A stretch of 64,000 bases of DNA from Pseudohongiella sp. (GTDB lineage Bacteria; Pseudomonadota; Gammaproteobacteria; Pseudomonadales; Pseudohongiellaceae). Shown here piece by piece: positions 21,193 to 31,918 of this stretch. Below the pieces are notes generated by a model. That model was not told the DNA's origin. It made no database searches and was given only the letters and a program-made list of their open reading frames with translations. Each line of letters starts with the position of its first letter. The first letter of the stretch is position 1. A program made the translations under genes and the position numbers. The stretch spans positions 1-64,000 of the forward strand of contig JABMOK010000023.1 of assembly GCA_013204155.1 (NCBI GenBank). Direction: 5' to 3'.

Positions 21193-21800
21193 TGGAACAG
21201 TTGCTTAGCCTTTTCATAAAGGCTGTATTTATTGAAAATATGGCGCTGCAGATGTTTCTCGGCATGTGTACTTTTCTCGCGGTATCGAAAAAAGTCGAGA
21301 CCGCAATAGGGCTCGGCGTTGCCGTTGTTGTGGTGCAAGTCATTACAGTGCCGGTGAATAATATTATATTCAACCAGCTTTTGAGAGATGGCGCTTTGGA
21401 TTGGTTGGGAATGCCGGGCCTGTCACTGCAGTTTCTCGGCTATCTTTGTTATATCGGCGTAATTGCCGCGATGGTGCAAATACTGGAAATGTTTCTCGAT
21501 AAGTTTGTGCCGGCACTGTACAACGCCCTCGGAGTTTACCTGCCCCTGATTACAGTAAATTGCGCAATTCTCGGCGCGACTCTTTTCATGGTAGAGCGCG
21601 ATTATTCCTTTTCTGAAAGTGTTGCCTTCGGCCTGGGCTCCGGCTTTGGCTGGGCTTTGGCGATTGTTGCGCTGGCGGGTATTCGTGAAAAACTAAAATA
21701 CAGTGATATTCCAGAAGGTTTACGCGGACTCGGGATCACATTTATCACGGTAGGTTTGATGTCATTGGGATTTATGTCATTAAGCGGAGTCTCACTGTAG
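21192..21800 (+). CDS. nqrE: Na+-NQR subunit E
   Basis: [35 protein letters not shown]. Confidence 0.97.
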   Translation: MEQLLSLFIKAVFIENMALQMFLGMCTFLAVSKKVETAIGLGVAVVVVQVITVPVNNIIFNQLLRDGALDWLGMPGLSLQFLGYLCYIGVIAAMVQILEMFLDKFVPALYNALGVYLPLITVNCAILGATLFMVERDYSFSESVAFGLGSGFGWALAIVALAGIREKLKYSDIPEGLRGLGITFITVGLMSLGFMSLSGVSL

Positions 21801-21815
21801 ATAACTATTCTTAAG

Positions 21816-23045
21816 ATGATCGATATAACAACAATTGTTGGCGGGGTCGCCTTATTTACCATCGTGGTAATGCTGCTGGTGGTGGTTATTCTGTTAGCGC
21901 GCGCGCGACTGGTAAGCAGTGGCGATGTGCATATCGAAATCAATGGCGATCCGCAGAGGTCAATTACCGTTCCCGCCGGCGGGAAACTGCTCAACACCTT
22001 GGCCGACGCCGGTATATTTTTGTCATCTGCCTGCGGTGGTGGTGGTACTTGTGCTCAATGTAAGTGTCAGGTGATTGAGGGAGGCGGCTCAATGTTGCCG
22101 ACCGAAACCGGATTCTTCACTCGTGGTCAGGCAAAAGATAACTGGCGCCTTTCCTGTCAGGTTGCCGTTAAGCAGGACATGAAAATTCAGGTTGCTGCCG
22201 AATTCTTCGGGGTAAAGCAATGGGAGTGTAGAGTACGTTCTAACGATAATGTTGCCACCTTTATCAAGGAATTGGTGTTGGAGATTCCTGCAGGGGAGAG
22301 CGTCGACTTTCGGGCCGGTGGTTATGTTCAGTTGGAAGTTCCTCCCCATGTTGTTAACTATAAAGATTTCGATATAGGGAAGGAATATCGTAGCGACTGG
22401 GAGCAATTCGGGTTATTCAAACTTGTCTCTAAAGTAAGCGATACCACGACCAGAGCCTATTCGATGGCGAACTATCCCGACGAGAAAGGCGTGATCAAGT
22501 TCAATATTCGAATATCAACACCCCCTCCGGGAACCAACTTCCCTGCTGGCAAGATGTCATCCTATGTTTTCAATCTTAAGCCGGGTGACAAGATTAAAGT
22601 AATCGGTCCGTTTGGGGATTTCTTCGCCAAGGATACCGATGCAGAAATGGTATTCATCGGAGGCGGTGCCGGTATGGCGCCAATGCGATCGCATATATTC
22701 GATCAGCTGCGAAGATTGAAGAGTAAACGTAAGATAAGTTTCTGGTATGGTGCGAGAAGCTTGCGCGAGATGTTCTATGAAGAAGACTACAATATGCTCG
22801 CGGCAGAGAACGAAAACTTCGAGTGGAATATTGCTCTTTCGGATCCTCAGCCTGAAGATAACTGGTCGGGCCTGACCGGATTCATTCATAATGTTGTGCT
22901 GGAAAACCATCTTAAAAATCATCCGGCACCGGAAGATTGTGAATACTATATGTGCGGCCCTCCCATGATGAACGCGGCGGTAATCAGGATGCTGAAGGAA
23001 TTGGGGGTGGAGGATGAAAATATAGCGCTGGATGAGTTTTCATGA
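21816..23045 (+). CDS. nqrF: Na+-NQR subunit F (2Fe-2S / FAD)
   Basis: [42 protein letters not shown]. Confidence 0.98.
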   Translation: MIDITTIVGGVALFTIVVMLLVVVILLARARLVSSGDVHIEINGDPQRSITVPAGGKLLNTLADAGIFLSSACGGGGTCAQCKCQVIEGGGSMLPTETGFFTRGQAKDNWRLSCQVAVKQDMKIQVAAEFFGVKQWECRVRSNDNVATFIKELVLEIPAGESVDFRAGGYVQLEVPPHVVNYKDFDIGKEYRSDWEQFGLFKLVSKVSDTTTRAYSMANYPDEKGVIKFNIRISTPPPGTNFPAGKMSSYVFNLKPGDKIKVIGPFGDFFAKDTDAEMVFIGGGAGMAPMRSHIFDQLRRLKSKRKISFWYGARSLREMFYEEDYNMLAAENENFEWNIALSDPQPEDNWSGLTGFIHNVVLENHLKNHPAPEDCEYYMCGPPMMNAAVIRMLKELGVEDENIALDEFS

Positions 23046-23100
23046 AAAGGGACTTTCGTGAAAATATTATTTTTGAGGAACTTTTTGAGAAAATACTTTC

Positions 23101-24153
23101 GTGAAAAAGATACTGCGTCGTTATAGTTTTTCTATTGTTTTCCTGATCTTGCTGGCCGGCTATGCATTCCTGTTTAATGGTAGCGATGGTGAAATTCACA
23201 GGCTCGACGGATTCACTATGGGTACTAGCTATCAAGTACAAATAGTGGATATGCCTGCCGGGATTGGCAGCGAGGAAATTGCCGCGGATGTTAACGAGCT
23301 TCTGCGGCAACTCGATAGTGAAATATTTTCTACCTATGCCGCAAATTCGGAGTTATCCCGCTTCAATCGTCAGGCTGTTGATACTCCCTTTATAGCGTCG
23401 GCGAAAATGATTGAAGTGTTGCTATTGGCTCAGGAAATTTCCGCGCAGAGTGCGGGGGCATTTGATATCACAATCGGGCCATTAGTAAATCTGTGGGGAT
23501 TTGGCCCGACAATACAGCCAGTTGATGCCATGCCAGAGCAGGCCCAAATTGATGCGGCTCTGAGTTCCATCGGATATCAACAGCTGCTGATAGATCCAGC
23601 GCAATCCGAGATTCGAAAGAGCAAACAGCTGTACGTTGATCTAAGTGGTATTGCCAAGGGCTATGCAGTCGATCAGTTGGCCGAGTATTTCGATGAGCTG
23701 GGTGTAGAGAACTACTTTCTGGAAATTGGTGGTGAGCTAAAGATAAAAGGTTTTAAACCGGGAAATGAAAGTTGGGTTCCCGCGATAGAAGCGCCATTGG
23801 ATACCGCTTCGCAGGTGTATGAAATTTTCTTCAGTCGCGGCGAAAAGATTGCTGTTGCCGGCTCAGGAGACTATAGAAATTATTTTGAAGAGAATGGTAT
23901 CAGATACTCCCATGAAATCGACCCACGTACGGGCCGGCCAATCTCACACAATCTCGCGGCGGCCTATGTGATTGATGAATCTGCCGCACGCGCCGATGCG
24001 CTGGCAACGGCGTATATGATTCTTGGCCTGGAGGCGGCAAAAGAACTGGCGGCAAGCCAGGGGCAGGCGGCGTACTTTATTTACACGACAGACGGCACTG
24101 ATTTCAAAGAGTATATTAGCGATGAGTTTTCCGTTTATCTGGAGGCTAACTGA
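23101..24153 (+). CDS. apbE: FAD:protein FMN transferase
   Basis: LDGFTMGTSYQVQ, LSGIAKGYAVD, HEIDPRTGRPISHNLA. Confidence 0.95.
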   Translation: MKKILRRYSFSIVFLILLAGYAFLFNGSDGEIHRLDGFTMGTSYQVQIVDMPAGIGSEEIAADVNELLRQLDSEIFSTYAANSELSRFNRQAVDTPFIASAKMIEVLLLAQEISAQSAGAFDITIGPLVNLWGFGPTIQPVDAMPEQAQIDAALSSIGYQQLLIDPAQSEIRKSKQLYVDLSGIAKGYAVDQLAEYFDELGVENYFLEIGGELKIKGFKPGNESWVPAIEAPLDTASQVYEIFFSRGEKIAVAGSGDYRNYFEENGIRYSHEIDPRTGRPISHNLAAAYVIDESAARADALATAYMILGLEAAKELAASQGQAAYFIYTTDGTDFKEYISDEFSVYLEAN

Positions 24154-24158
24154 GTCGC

Positions 24159-24368
24159 ATGATGCAGGTATTATTAAGCTTTGTTGCCATCGCGACAGTC
24201 ATCTTATTGATGTCGGTGGGGGTGTTGTTCGGCCGCAAGCCAGTACAGGGCTCCTGCGGGGGTATGAATAAACTGGATGGCTTAAGCGAGTGTGAGATTT
24301 GCGGCGGCGATCGCGTTAAATGCAAGCAGACCAAATCAAAGCAGACCAAAGAAAATAGGCCCGAGTAA
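24159..24368 (+). CDS. nqrM: NQR maturation protein NqrM
   Basis: 69 aa, N-terminal TM helix, GSCGG...CEICGGD...C; follows apbE. Confidence 0.93.
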   Translation: MMQVLLSFVAIATVILLMSVGVLFGRKPVQGSCGGMNKLDGLSECEICGGDRVKCKQTKSKQTKENRPE

Positions 24369-24393
24369 TCGAGCCAAGCCGGATTCAACCGCC

Positions 24394-25779
24394 ATGAAAA
24401 AATATGAATTCGACATTATCGTAATCGGCAGCGGTCCCGCGGGCGAAGCCGCGGCTATGAATTCGAAAAAGAAAGGTTATTCAGTCGCGGTAGTTTGTGA
24501 TCTTGAATACGTGGGAGGCAGCTGTACCCACCTTGGAACGATTCCATCGAAGGCGCTACGCCATTCAGTTAAACAGGTAATGCAATTCAATAGCAATCCC
24601 ATGTTCAGGGATTTTGGCGATGCACGGAAATTGAGCTTTCAACAGATATTGAAACACACCGAACGGGTTATTTATGAGCAAGTGAGAATGCGAGCTGATT
24701 TCTACGAAAGGAATCAAATTTCCATTATCAAAGGCAGGGCAAGTTTTCTCGATAAGCACACCATCAAGCTGATTGGGAAACGGAAGAAGTTGACGGCCGC
24801 TCATTTCATCATTGCAACCGGCTCCAGGCCATATCATCCGCCCGCAGTAGATTTTAGTCATCCCTGTGTATTCGACAGCGATACTATTTTGAGTCTTGAC
24901 CATTCGCCGCGCAAGATTACAGTAATTGGGGCCGGCGTGATTGGTTGTGAATACGCTTCGATTTTCGGCGGCCTCGGCGCCAAAGTAGAGTTAATAAATC
25001 CTTCCTCAAGTCTGCTTAATTTTCTTGATTCCGAAATTTCTGATGCCCTTACTTATCATCTTCGAAATGTAGGCGTGCGCAGTCGTCACAATGAAGAATT
25101 TCAAAAGATGGAGTACTTCGATGATCATGTCGTTACCTATCTGCAATCGGGCAAGAGAATCCGCAGTGACATCGTGCTGTGGGCAAATGGCCGCTCGGGA
25201 AACACTCACGCTCTGGGACTGAAACAGATTGGACTGAGCGCCAACAGTCGTGAGCAAATTGCCGTTAATGAAAAATACCAGACAGGCGTGAAGAATATTT
25301 ATGCGGCAGGCGATGTCATTGGTTGGCCTTCTCTGGCGGGTGCCGCTTATGATCAAGGCAGGGCTGCCAGCAATGCCATCGTGGCGCCCGATGAATGTTA
25401 TCCGGTTAAAGAGGTAGCGACAGGAATTTATACGATTCCTGAAATCAGCACCTTGGGAGCAACCGAAGCTGAGCTGACGGAAAAGAAAATCCCCTACGAA
25501 GTCGGCAAAGCTTTTTTCAAGAATACGGCGCGTGCCCAGATTACCGGCGAAAGGGTGGGAATGTTAAAGCTAATTTTTCATTTTGAGACGCTGGAATTAC
25601 TGGGCATTCACTGTTTCGGTGACCAGGCATCGGAGATCGTTCACATCGGTCAGGCTATTATGCGTCAGCCTGCTCCAGCCAATAGCATGAAATATTTCCT
25701 AACCACCACCTTTAATTACCCCACCATGGCAGAGGCCTACAGAACGGCTGCGCTGGATGGACTGAACAGGGTGTTTTAA
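24394..25779 (+). CDS. sthA: Soluble pyridine nucleotide transhydrogenase
   Basis: [52 protein letters not shown] at 24394. Confidence 0.93.
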   Translation: MKKYEFDIIVIGSGPAGEAAAMNSKKKGYSVAVVCDLEYVGGSCTHLGTIPSKALRHSVKQVMQFNSNPMFRDFGDARKLSFQQILKHTERVIYEQVRMRADFYERNQISIIKGRASFLDKHTIKLIGKRKKLTAAHFIIATGSRPYHPPAVDFSHPCVFDSDTILSLDHSPRKITVIGAGVIGCEYASIFGGLGAKVELINPSSSLLNFLDSEISDALTYHLRNVGVRSRHNEEFQKMEYFDDHVVTYLQSGKRIRSDIVLWANGRSGNTHALGLKQIGLSANSREQIAVNEKYQTGVKNIYAAGDVIGWPSLAGAAYDQGRAASNAIVAPDECYPVKEVATGIYTIPEISTLGATEAELTEKKIPYEVGKAFFKNTARAQITGERVGMLKLIFHFETLELLGIHCFGDQASEIVHIGQAIMRQPAPANSMKYFLTTTFNYPTMAEAYRTAALDGLNRVF

Positions 25780-25932
25780 CTAGGCCGAAGCGACAGTCGG
25801 CCGCCTCGGCGTGCTTGCCATCGGTTAAAAACAGGGTTAATTTGCGAGTGCTGAAGCAAAATGAGCGAAACCTAAAAAGAATTAAGTTGTAGTGGCTATA
25901 GATTTACAGCCAGGCTATTAGGGAGAGATTAA

Positions 25933-26403
25933 ATGAAAAGAACTGCCAGAGATATTCTGCAAGAGAAAGGCGGTCACATGATTACCATCAACGCCGATGC
26001 CACGGTATTTCAGGCATTGACTGTCATGACCCAGAATAAGGTCGGGTCCATCGTGTTGCTTGAAGATGAAAAGATAGTCGGTATCTGGACAGAGCGGGAT
26101 CTGATGTTCAGGGCATTGGAGGAAGGCTTCGATCCCAAGACGGCGCGTCTGAAGGACAATATGAGCGAACACCTGATCTCTGCTAACGTCGATGAGCAAG
26201 CCTATCAGCTTTACGATAAATTTCTCGGCCGGCGTATTCGCCACCTGTTAATCGAAGAGGATGGTGAATATATCGGGCTGCTCTCCGTGGGTGATGTAAT
26301 GAAGGCCAATTTGCAGCAAAAAAATGAGGAATTCGATGAGCTCAATAACATGGTGAGCCTCGAGTACTACGAGAACTGGAAAGACCTTCAGTCTGAGCGT
26401 TAA
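25933..26403 (+). CDS. CBS-domain pair protein
   Basis: VFQALTVMTQNKVGSIVLLEDEKIVGIWTERDLM and IRHLLIEEDGEYIGLLSVGDVMK. Confidence 0.92.
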   Translation: MKRTARDILQEKGGHMITINADATVFQALTVMTQNKVGSIVLLEDEKIVGIWTERDLMFRALEEGFDPKTARLKDNMSEHLISANVDEQAYQLYDKFLGRRIRHLLIEEDGEYIGLLSVGDVMKANLQQKNEEFDELNNMVSLEYYENWKDLQSER

Positions 26404-26432
26404 TTTAAGTCCGTGGACAACACTCCAGTGCT

Positions 26433-26484
26433 CACACATTGGCTTGTGTGTTTTGTCGGCTGCTTCCGAGCGCAGACAAAACAC
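26433..26484. repeat. Two overlapping, mutually exclusive hairpins
   Basis: cacaca/tgtgtg (26433..26450) overlaps gtgttttgtc/gacaaaacac (26448..26484). Confidence 0.6.
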
Positions 26485-27104
26485 TTGCTATCAATCGTCT
26501 ATGCGTGTAGATTTTCAGCGCTATTAAGGGTGAACATCCTTTTGGGATGTGCAAAGGCTGCAGAAGAAAGCTTTAGCAAGATTAAGAAGTAACGATACAT
26601 AAAATTAGAATAACGAGCCGACTACTTTAATCTGACATTCAATTGGTATTTTGCAGAATAAGTGCCCTGGTTCTGCAAAAATTGATGGTTTAATTGGCTC
26701 CCGTTACAGAGTGGATCTACTCGATGGGAAGTGACATACAATCCTTGGCATCCTCTGCCAAAGTTGATGATTCTCTACTGAATCATGCGACGGGATTGTC
26801 TTCCCCTGAAATTCCCATTGGCCGTCCTCAATCAAGGTCTGGTCATCGATCTCTTTCACATCTATCGTTGAACTCCGGTATTTATTCCCTGAGTGGTGTT
26901 TGCTTTGTTTTACGTTCTCCCTGTTTGTCAGTGAGTGGCGAGTATTAGAGTAACTGCAATAAAACATTGGTTTATGAGCTTGATGCAATGATTCGAAGGT
27001 GGCTGGATAGGCTGTTGTACTTTTAAAGAAGTGGAAACAGGTGTTAGTCAGAATCAGTTGGCCTCGTAAGGCAATAACAGTTCGGGATATTTGGAGTTGA
27101 AGGC

Positions 27105-27554
27105 TTGGAATTATCTAACGAATTTTTAGACGGCTTTAAACCGTTTCTTTTCTATTTCGCCCTGGTGTTGGCCGTAGTGGTCATCATGCTGGGCCTGTCC
27201 TATTTTCTTGGTCAGCGCCCGCACTCCCATTCCAAAGATCTGCCATTCGAGTCAGGTATCGTATCGGTAGGTAGCGCGCAATTTCGTATCTCGGTGCATT
27301 TTTACCTGCCGGCCATATTGTTCATTATTTTCGATCTGGAAGTGGTCTTCCTGTTTGCCTGGGCGATTGCGGTCAAACAGGCTGGCTGGCCCGGGTTCAT
27401 CGAGATATCGCTGTTTGTCTTTGTTCTGCTTGCCGCGCTGTTCTATCTGTGGCGCATAGGGGCACTGGACTGGCGAACGCAGACTCAGAAGCGAGAGTTA
27501 AAAACCCTTGCCGGACCGGGTGGCGTCACCAATAAGAAGGAATTCAAACTATGA
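27105..27554 (+). CDS. nuoA: NADH-quinone oxidoreductase subunit A
   Basis: [42 protein letters not shown]. Confidence 0.97.
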   Translation: MELSNEFLDGFKPFLFYFALVLAVVVIMLGLSYFLGQRPHSHSKDLPFESGIVSVGSAQFRISVHFYLPAILFIIFDLEVVFLFAWAIAVKQAGWPGFIEISLFVFVLLAALFYLWRIGALDWRTQTQKRELKTLAGPGGVTNKKEFKL

Positions 27555-28192
27555 GCTGGGAACTGCAAAAAGCGGACGATGCCTCTTCGCCCAAGCCTGG
27601 TGGCAGTGCCATGGATGAGTTCATTCGTCGCAATGTGGTGATGGCAAATCTCGAGGATATGGTGGCCTGGGGTCGTAAGAACTCAATCTGGCCGTTCAAT
27701 TTTGGGCTTTCCTGTTGCTATGTCGAGATGGCAACCGCTTTCACCAGCCGTCATGACCTGGCGCGATTTGGTGCTGAAGTCATTCGTGGCACGCCGCGAC
27801 AGGCCGATTTGATGGTTATTGCCGGAACCGTATTTCGTAAGATGGCACCCGTGGTAAAGCTGCTACATGAGCAGTTGTTGGAGCCAAAATGGGTGATCAG
27901 CATGGGTTCCTGCGCGAATTCCGGTGGTATGTACGATATTTACTCGGTGGTGCAGGGAGTGGATAAGTTTCTCCCGGTGGATGTCTATGTTTCAGGCTGT
28001 CCGCCACGTCCGGAAGCGCTGTTGCAGGGGCTGATTCTGTTGCAAGAGTCTATTGCTCGAGAGCGTCGTCCGCTTAGCTGGGTGATTAACGATCAGGGCA
28101 TTATTCAGAAACAGGCCAACCCGGTACAAAGAGAAGTAAAGCATGCGGATAGAATCGCGGCGACAGAGCTTCGATCGCCTAATGACGTTTAA
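27551..28192 (+). CDS. nuoB: NADH-quinone oxidoreductase subunit B
   Basis: [41 protein letters not shown]. Confidence 0.98.
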   Translation: MSWELQKADDASSPKPGGSAMDEFIRRNVVMANLEDMVAWGRKNSIWPFNFGLSCCYVEMATAFTSRHDLARFGAEVIRGTPRQADLMVIAGTVFRKMAPVVKLLHEQLLEPKWVISMGSCANSGGMYDIYSVVQGVDKFLPVDVYVSGCPPRPEALLQGLILLQESIARERRPLSWVINDQGIIQKQANPVQREVKHADRIAATELRSPNDV

Positions 28193-28249
28193 TAAAAAAA
28201 TCATAAATAACAATAAGATAAACTAAAAACATAAAGTAATTGCGAGTTA

Positions 28250-30028
28250 ATGAAAATAGCAGAAGACAAGATAGATTCCATTCAAGAGGCTACCGCTCCC
28301 CTGCAGCAGTTGCGTCGGGATTTTGCTCCGCAAATTCTTGCCGAGCAGATTACTTGTGACGGTATTCCGACTGTCTGGGTTGATCGCCAGCATGTGAAGT
28401 CGATGCTGCGGGCATTACGGGATGAAACCAAACCTTGCTTTGAGATGTTGTTTGACTTAACGGCGATCGACGAGCGCCTCAGATGCCACCGGGAAGGCCA
28501 GCCAGCCAGCGAATTCACGGTGGTCTATCAGCTGATGTCGTTTCGAGGCAACTGCGATTTTCGGCTTAAAGTGCCGCTGATGGACAATGATTTAAACCTG
28601 CCTACGGTGATCGATTTGTGGCCAAGTGCCAACTGGTATGAGCGGGAAGTGTGGGACATGTTCGGCATTCACTTCGAAGGCCATCCAAATCTGTACCGCA
28701 TCGTCTTGCCACCGACCTGGGAAGGGCATGCGCTGCGGAAGGAACACCCCGCCCGTGCCACCGAGATGGAGCCTTTTTCCCTGGACGACGAAAAACAGGA
28801 TTACGAGCAGGAAGCGCTGAAATTCAAGCCCGAAGAATGGGGCATGAAGCGTGAATCCGAAAATTCAGAATTCATGTTCCTTAATCTGGGCCCTAATCAC
28901 CCCTCTGTGCACGGTGCTTTTCGTATTGCCTTGCAACTCGATGGTGAAATTCTGGTGGATGCGGTGCCTGATATCGGCTACCACCATCGTGGTGCCGAGA
29001 AGATGGGTGAGCGCCAGTCCTGGCATACCTTCATACCTTATACCGACCGCATAGATTATCTCGGCGGCGTGATGAATAATCTGCCCTATGTGATGGCCGT
29101 TGAAAAAATGGCTGGTATCGAAGTGCCGGAGCGGGTCAAGGTGATTCGCATTATGCTTTCTGAGATGTTCCGTATCTGTAGCCATCTATTATTTTACGGA
29201 ACCTTTGCCCAGGATGTAGGGCAGCTTTCGCCGATTTTTTATATGTTTGTTGAGCGGGAGCGCATATTTAATATTATCGAATCCATATGTGGTGCGCGTA
29301 TGCATCCAGGTTGGTTCCGGATCGGCGGTGTCGCGCAAGATCTGCCCAATGGCTGGGAGAAGCGGATTGCAGAGTTGCTGGATTTTATGCCGGCGCGGCT
29401 GGACGAATACGACTCCATGGTGATGAATAATGGAATTCTGAAGAGACGCACCCAGGGTGTCGGTGTGTATAACACCGAAGAGGCTTTCAACTGGGGCGTT
29501 ACCGGTGCCGGTTTGCGCGCAACCGGTCTTGAATGGGATTTCCGTAAACAGCGGCCTTACAGTGGCTACGAAAATTTTGAATTTGATGTGCCAATCGCAA
29601 TCAACGGCGATAGCTATGATCGTTGCGCTATACGCGTCGAAGAGATGCGCCAGAGTTTACGCATCATCAAACAGTGCCTGGACAATATGCCATCGGGGCA
29701 TTACAAATCCGATCACCCTTTAACGACTCCACCGCGCAAAGAAAATACCATGCAGGATATCGAAACCCTGATCAATCATTTTCTCAGTGTCAGTTGGGGG
29801 CCGGTGATACCTGCAAACGAAGTTAGTATGGCGGTCGAGGCGACGAAGGGGATCAATAGTTACTATTTGATCAGTGATGGCAGCACGACGTCCTATAGAA
29901 CACGAATTCGTACTCCGTCTTTCCCCCATTTACAGATGATTCCGCAGATATCTCGTGGGTTTATGGTGTCCGACTTGATAGCCATTATCGCCAGCATCGA
30001 TTTCGTAATGGCGGATGTGGATCGATGA
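28250..30028 (+). CDS. nuoC: NADH-quinone oxidoreductase fused subunit C/D
   Basis: NuoC domain [18 protein letters not shown] fused to Nuo[15 protein letters not shown]...[14 protein letters not shown]. Confidence 0.98.
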   Translation: MKIAEDKIDSIQEATAPLQQLRRDFAPQILAEQITCDGIPTVWVDRQHVKSMLRALRDETKPCFEMLFDLTAIDERLRCHREGQPASEFTVVYQLMSFRGNCDFRLKVPLMDNDLNLPTVIDLWPSANWYEREVWDMFGIHFEGHPNLYRIVLPPTWEGHALRKEHPARATEMEPFSLDDEKQDYEQEALKFKPEEWGMKRESENSEFMFLNLGPNHPSVHGAFRIALQLDGEILVDAVPDIGYHHRGAEKMGERQSWHTFIPYTDRIDYLGGVMNNLPYVMAVEKMAGIEVPERVKVIRIMLSEMFRICSHLLFYGTFAQDVGQLSPIFYMFVERERIFNIIESICGARMHPGWFRIGGVAQDLPNGWEKRIAELLDFMPARLDEYDSMVMNNGILKRRTQGVGVYNTEEAFNWGVTGAGLRATGLEWDFRKQRPYSGYENFEFDVPIAINGDSYDRCAIRVEEMRQSLRIIKQCLDNMPSGHYKSDHPLTTPPRKENTMQDIETLINHFLSVSWGPVIPANEVSMAVEATKGINSYYLISDGSTTSYRTRIRTPSFPHLQMIPQISRGFMVSDLIAIIASIDFVMADVDR

Positions 30029-30558
30029 GCAGCAGCGACGTAAAAATGAGCAATAACGTAATCGCCAGTACAGCGACCAGACCGCGCAAACTTTCGGCAG
30101 AAGAGATTGCTGAAATAGAACACGAGATGACACTGTATCCGGATAAAAGGGCGGTCGGTCTGGAAGCCTTAAAAATTGTGCAGAAATATCAGGGTTGGGT
30201 ATCGGATGAAAGCTTGCTTGGCATATCCCGGTATCTGGATATTCCCGCCAGCGACCTCGAAGGTGTGGCTACCTTTTTTAATCTGGTTTACCGACAGCCG
30301 GTTGGAAAAAATGTGATGTTATTTTGCGATAGCGTCAGTTGTTGGATTATGGGCTGCGAAAACATCAAGCAAGCCATTAAAGACAAGCTGAATATCGACT
30401 ATGGCGAAACCAGCAAAGATGGCGAGTTTACGCTGATTCCGGTTCCCTGTTTGGGCGATTGTGATCGAGCACCGGTAATGATGGTGGGGCCAGACCTGCA
30501 CCGAAATCTGACGCCCGCGGCAATAGATAAAATAATATTGGACTACCAAAACAAATAA
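30025..30558 (+). CDS. nuoE: NADH-quinone oxidoreductase subunit E
   Basis: [10 protein letters not shown]...[13 protein letters not shown] thioredoxin-like 2Fe-2S motif. Confidence 0.97.
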   Translation: MSSSDVKMSNNVIASTATRPRKLSAEEIAEIEHEMTLYPDKRAVGLEALKIVQKYQGWVSDESLLGISRYLDIPASDLEGVATFFNLVYRQPVGKNVMLFCDSVSCWIMGCENIKQAIKDKLNIDYGETSKDGEFTLIPVPCLGDCDRAPVMMVGPDLHRNLTPAAIDKIILDYQNK

Positions 30559-30607
30559 ACCCAGTGGAATAGAAGTTGTAAATAACCCTTTAACAAAGAA
30601 CATCGAT

Positions 30608-31855
30608 ATGTCACGGCCAGCAATGGATATTGCTGCCTATGAGGCGAGTGATGGGTATCAGAGTCTGCAGGCGATTGCTAAAGGTCTGAGTCCTGATGAT
30701 GTTTTGCAGCAAGTAAAAGACTCGGGGCTCAAGGGGCGTGGCGGCGCTGGATTTCCCACCGGGCTTAAATGGAGTTTTGTGCCGAGAGGAGGCGATGCTC
30801 CCAAGCAGAAGTATCTGGTTGTCAACGCCGATGAAATGGAACCGGGCACCTTTAAGGACAGGTTGCTGATGGAGGGTGATCCGCATTTGTTAATCGAAGG
30901 CATGATTATCGCGGCGTATACCATTCAGGCCAGTAAGGCTTACATATTTCTGCGCGGTGAATATATCGTCTCTGGACAGCGGCTAAATCGTGCGATTTCT
31001 GAGGCGGCCGCGCGCGGCTATCTCGGTAAGAATATTCTCGGTACCGGTTTTGACCTGGACATTGTCGTGCACACCAGCGCTGGGCGTTATATCTGCGGTG
31101 AAGAGACGGCGTTGCTTAACGCACTGGAAGGCAAGCGCGCGACCCCCAGAGCGAAGCCGCCTTTTCCGCAGGTGAGCGGATTATGGGGCAAGCCGACGAT
31201 CGTTAACAATGTAGAAACGATTTGTAATCTTCCGGGCATTATTACTTATGGGGTGGACTGGTATCACGGCCTGACTAAAGGCAGCGATCACGGCACCAAG
31301 TTATTTGGCGTCAGTGGCAAAGTTAAAACCCCGGGATGTTGGGAATTACCGCTGGGGCTTCCTATTCGTGAACTGTTCGAGGGTTATGCCGGTGGTATGC
31401 AAGACGGACTGGAGTTGCGAGGATTTTTGCCCGGGGGGGGCTCGACAGATTTCATGTTGCCGGAACATCTCGATGTCCTGCTTGATTACGATGCGATCGC
31501 CAAGGTAGGCAGTAGATTGGCTACCGGCACCATGATTATTCTGGATAATAAAACCTGTCCAGTTGGAATGGTCGGCAACTTGATGAAGTTCTTCGCCCAT
31601 GAGTCCTGCGGATTCTGCACACCTTGCCGTGATGGATTGCCGTGGGTCGATGAAATATTCAATGAATTTGAAAGCGGGCGTGGTAGTGAGAAAGATCTAC
31701 AGATACTGCACGATCATGTTGATTATCTGGGGCCAGGACGTACATTTTGCGCGCTGGCGCCTGGTGCAACAGCACCGCTGGGCAGTGGCTTAAAGCATTT
31801 TAAAGAAGATTTTGATCAGCATATAAAGCAGAAGTGCTGTCCCTATAAGCATTGA
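30608..31855 (+). CDS. nuoF: NADH-quinone oxidoreductase subunit F
   Basis: GLKGRGGAGFPTGLKW, NADEMEPGTFKDR, ESCGFCTPCRDG. Confidence 0.98.
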   Translation: MSRPAMDIAAYEASDGYQSLQAIAKGLSPDDVLQQVKDSGLKGRGGAGFPTGLKWSFVPRGGDAPKQKYLVVNADEMEPGTFKDRLLMEGDPHLLIEGMIIAAYTIQASKAYIFLRGEYIVSGQRLNRAISEAAARGYLGKNILGTGFDLDIVVHTSAGRYICGEETALLNALEGKRATPRAKPPFPQVSGLWGKPTIVNNVETICNLPGIITYGVDWYHGLTKGSDHGTKLFGVSGKVKTPGCWELPLGLPIRELFEGYAGGMQDGLELRGFLPGGGSTDFMLPEHLDVLLDYDAIAKVGSRLATGTMIILDNKTCPVGMVGNLMKFFAHESCGFCTPCRDGLPWVDEIFNEFESGRGSEKDLQILHDHVDYLGPGRTFCALAPGATAPLGSGLKHFKEDFDQHIKQKCCPYKH

Positions 31856-31918
31856 CAGAAGTATTGAAAAACCATTAGGCGGCCAGCGCGCGGCAGAATG
31901 ATAAGTTTGGAGTATTAG

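Noticed and set aside
26694-26948. 84-aa ORF before nuoA
   Set aside because: Overlaps an opposite-strand ORF of similar length, no motifs or clear ribosome-binding site; kept only as an unexplained region.
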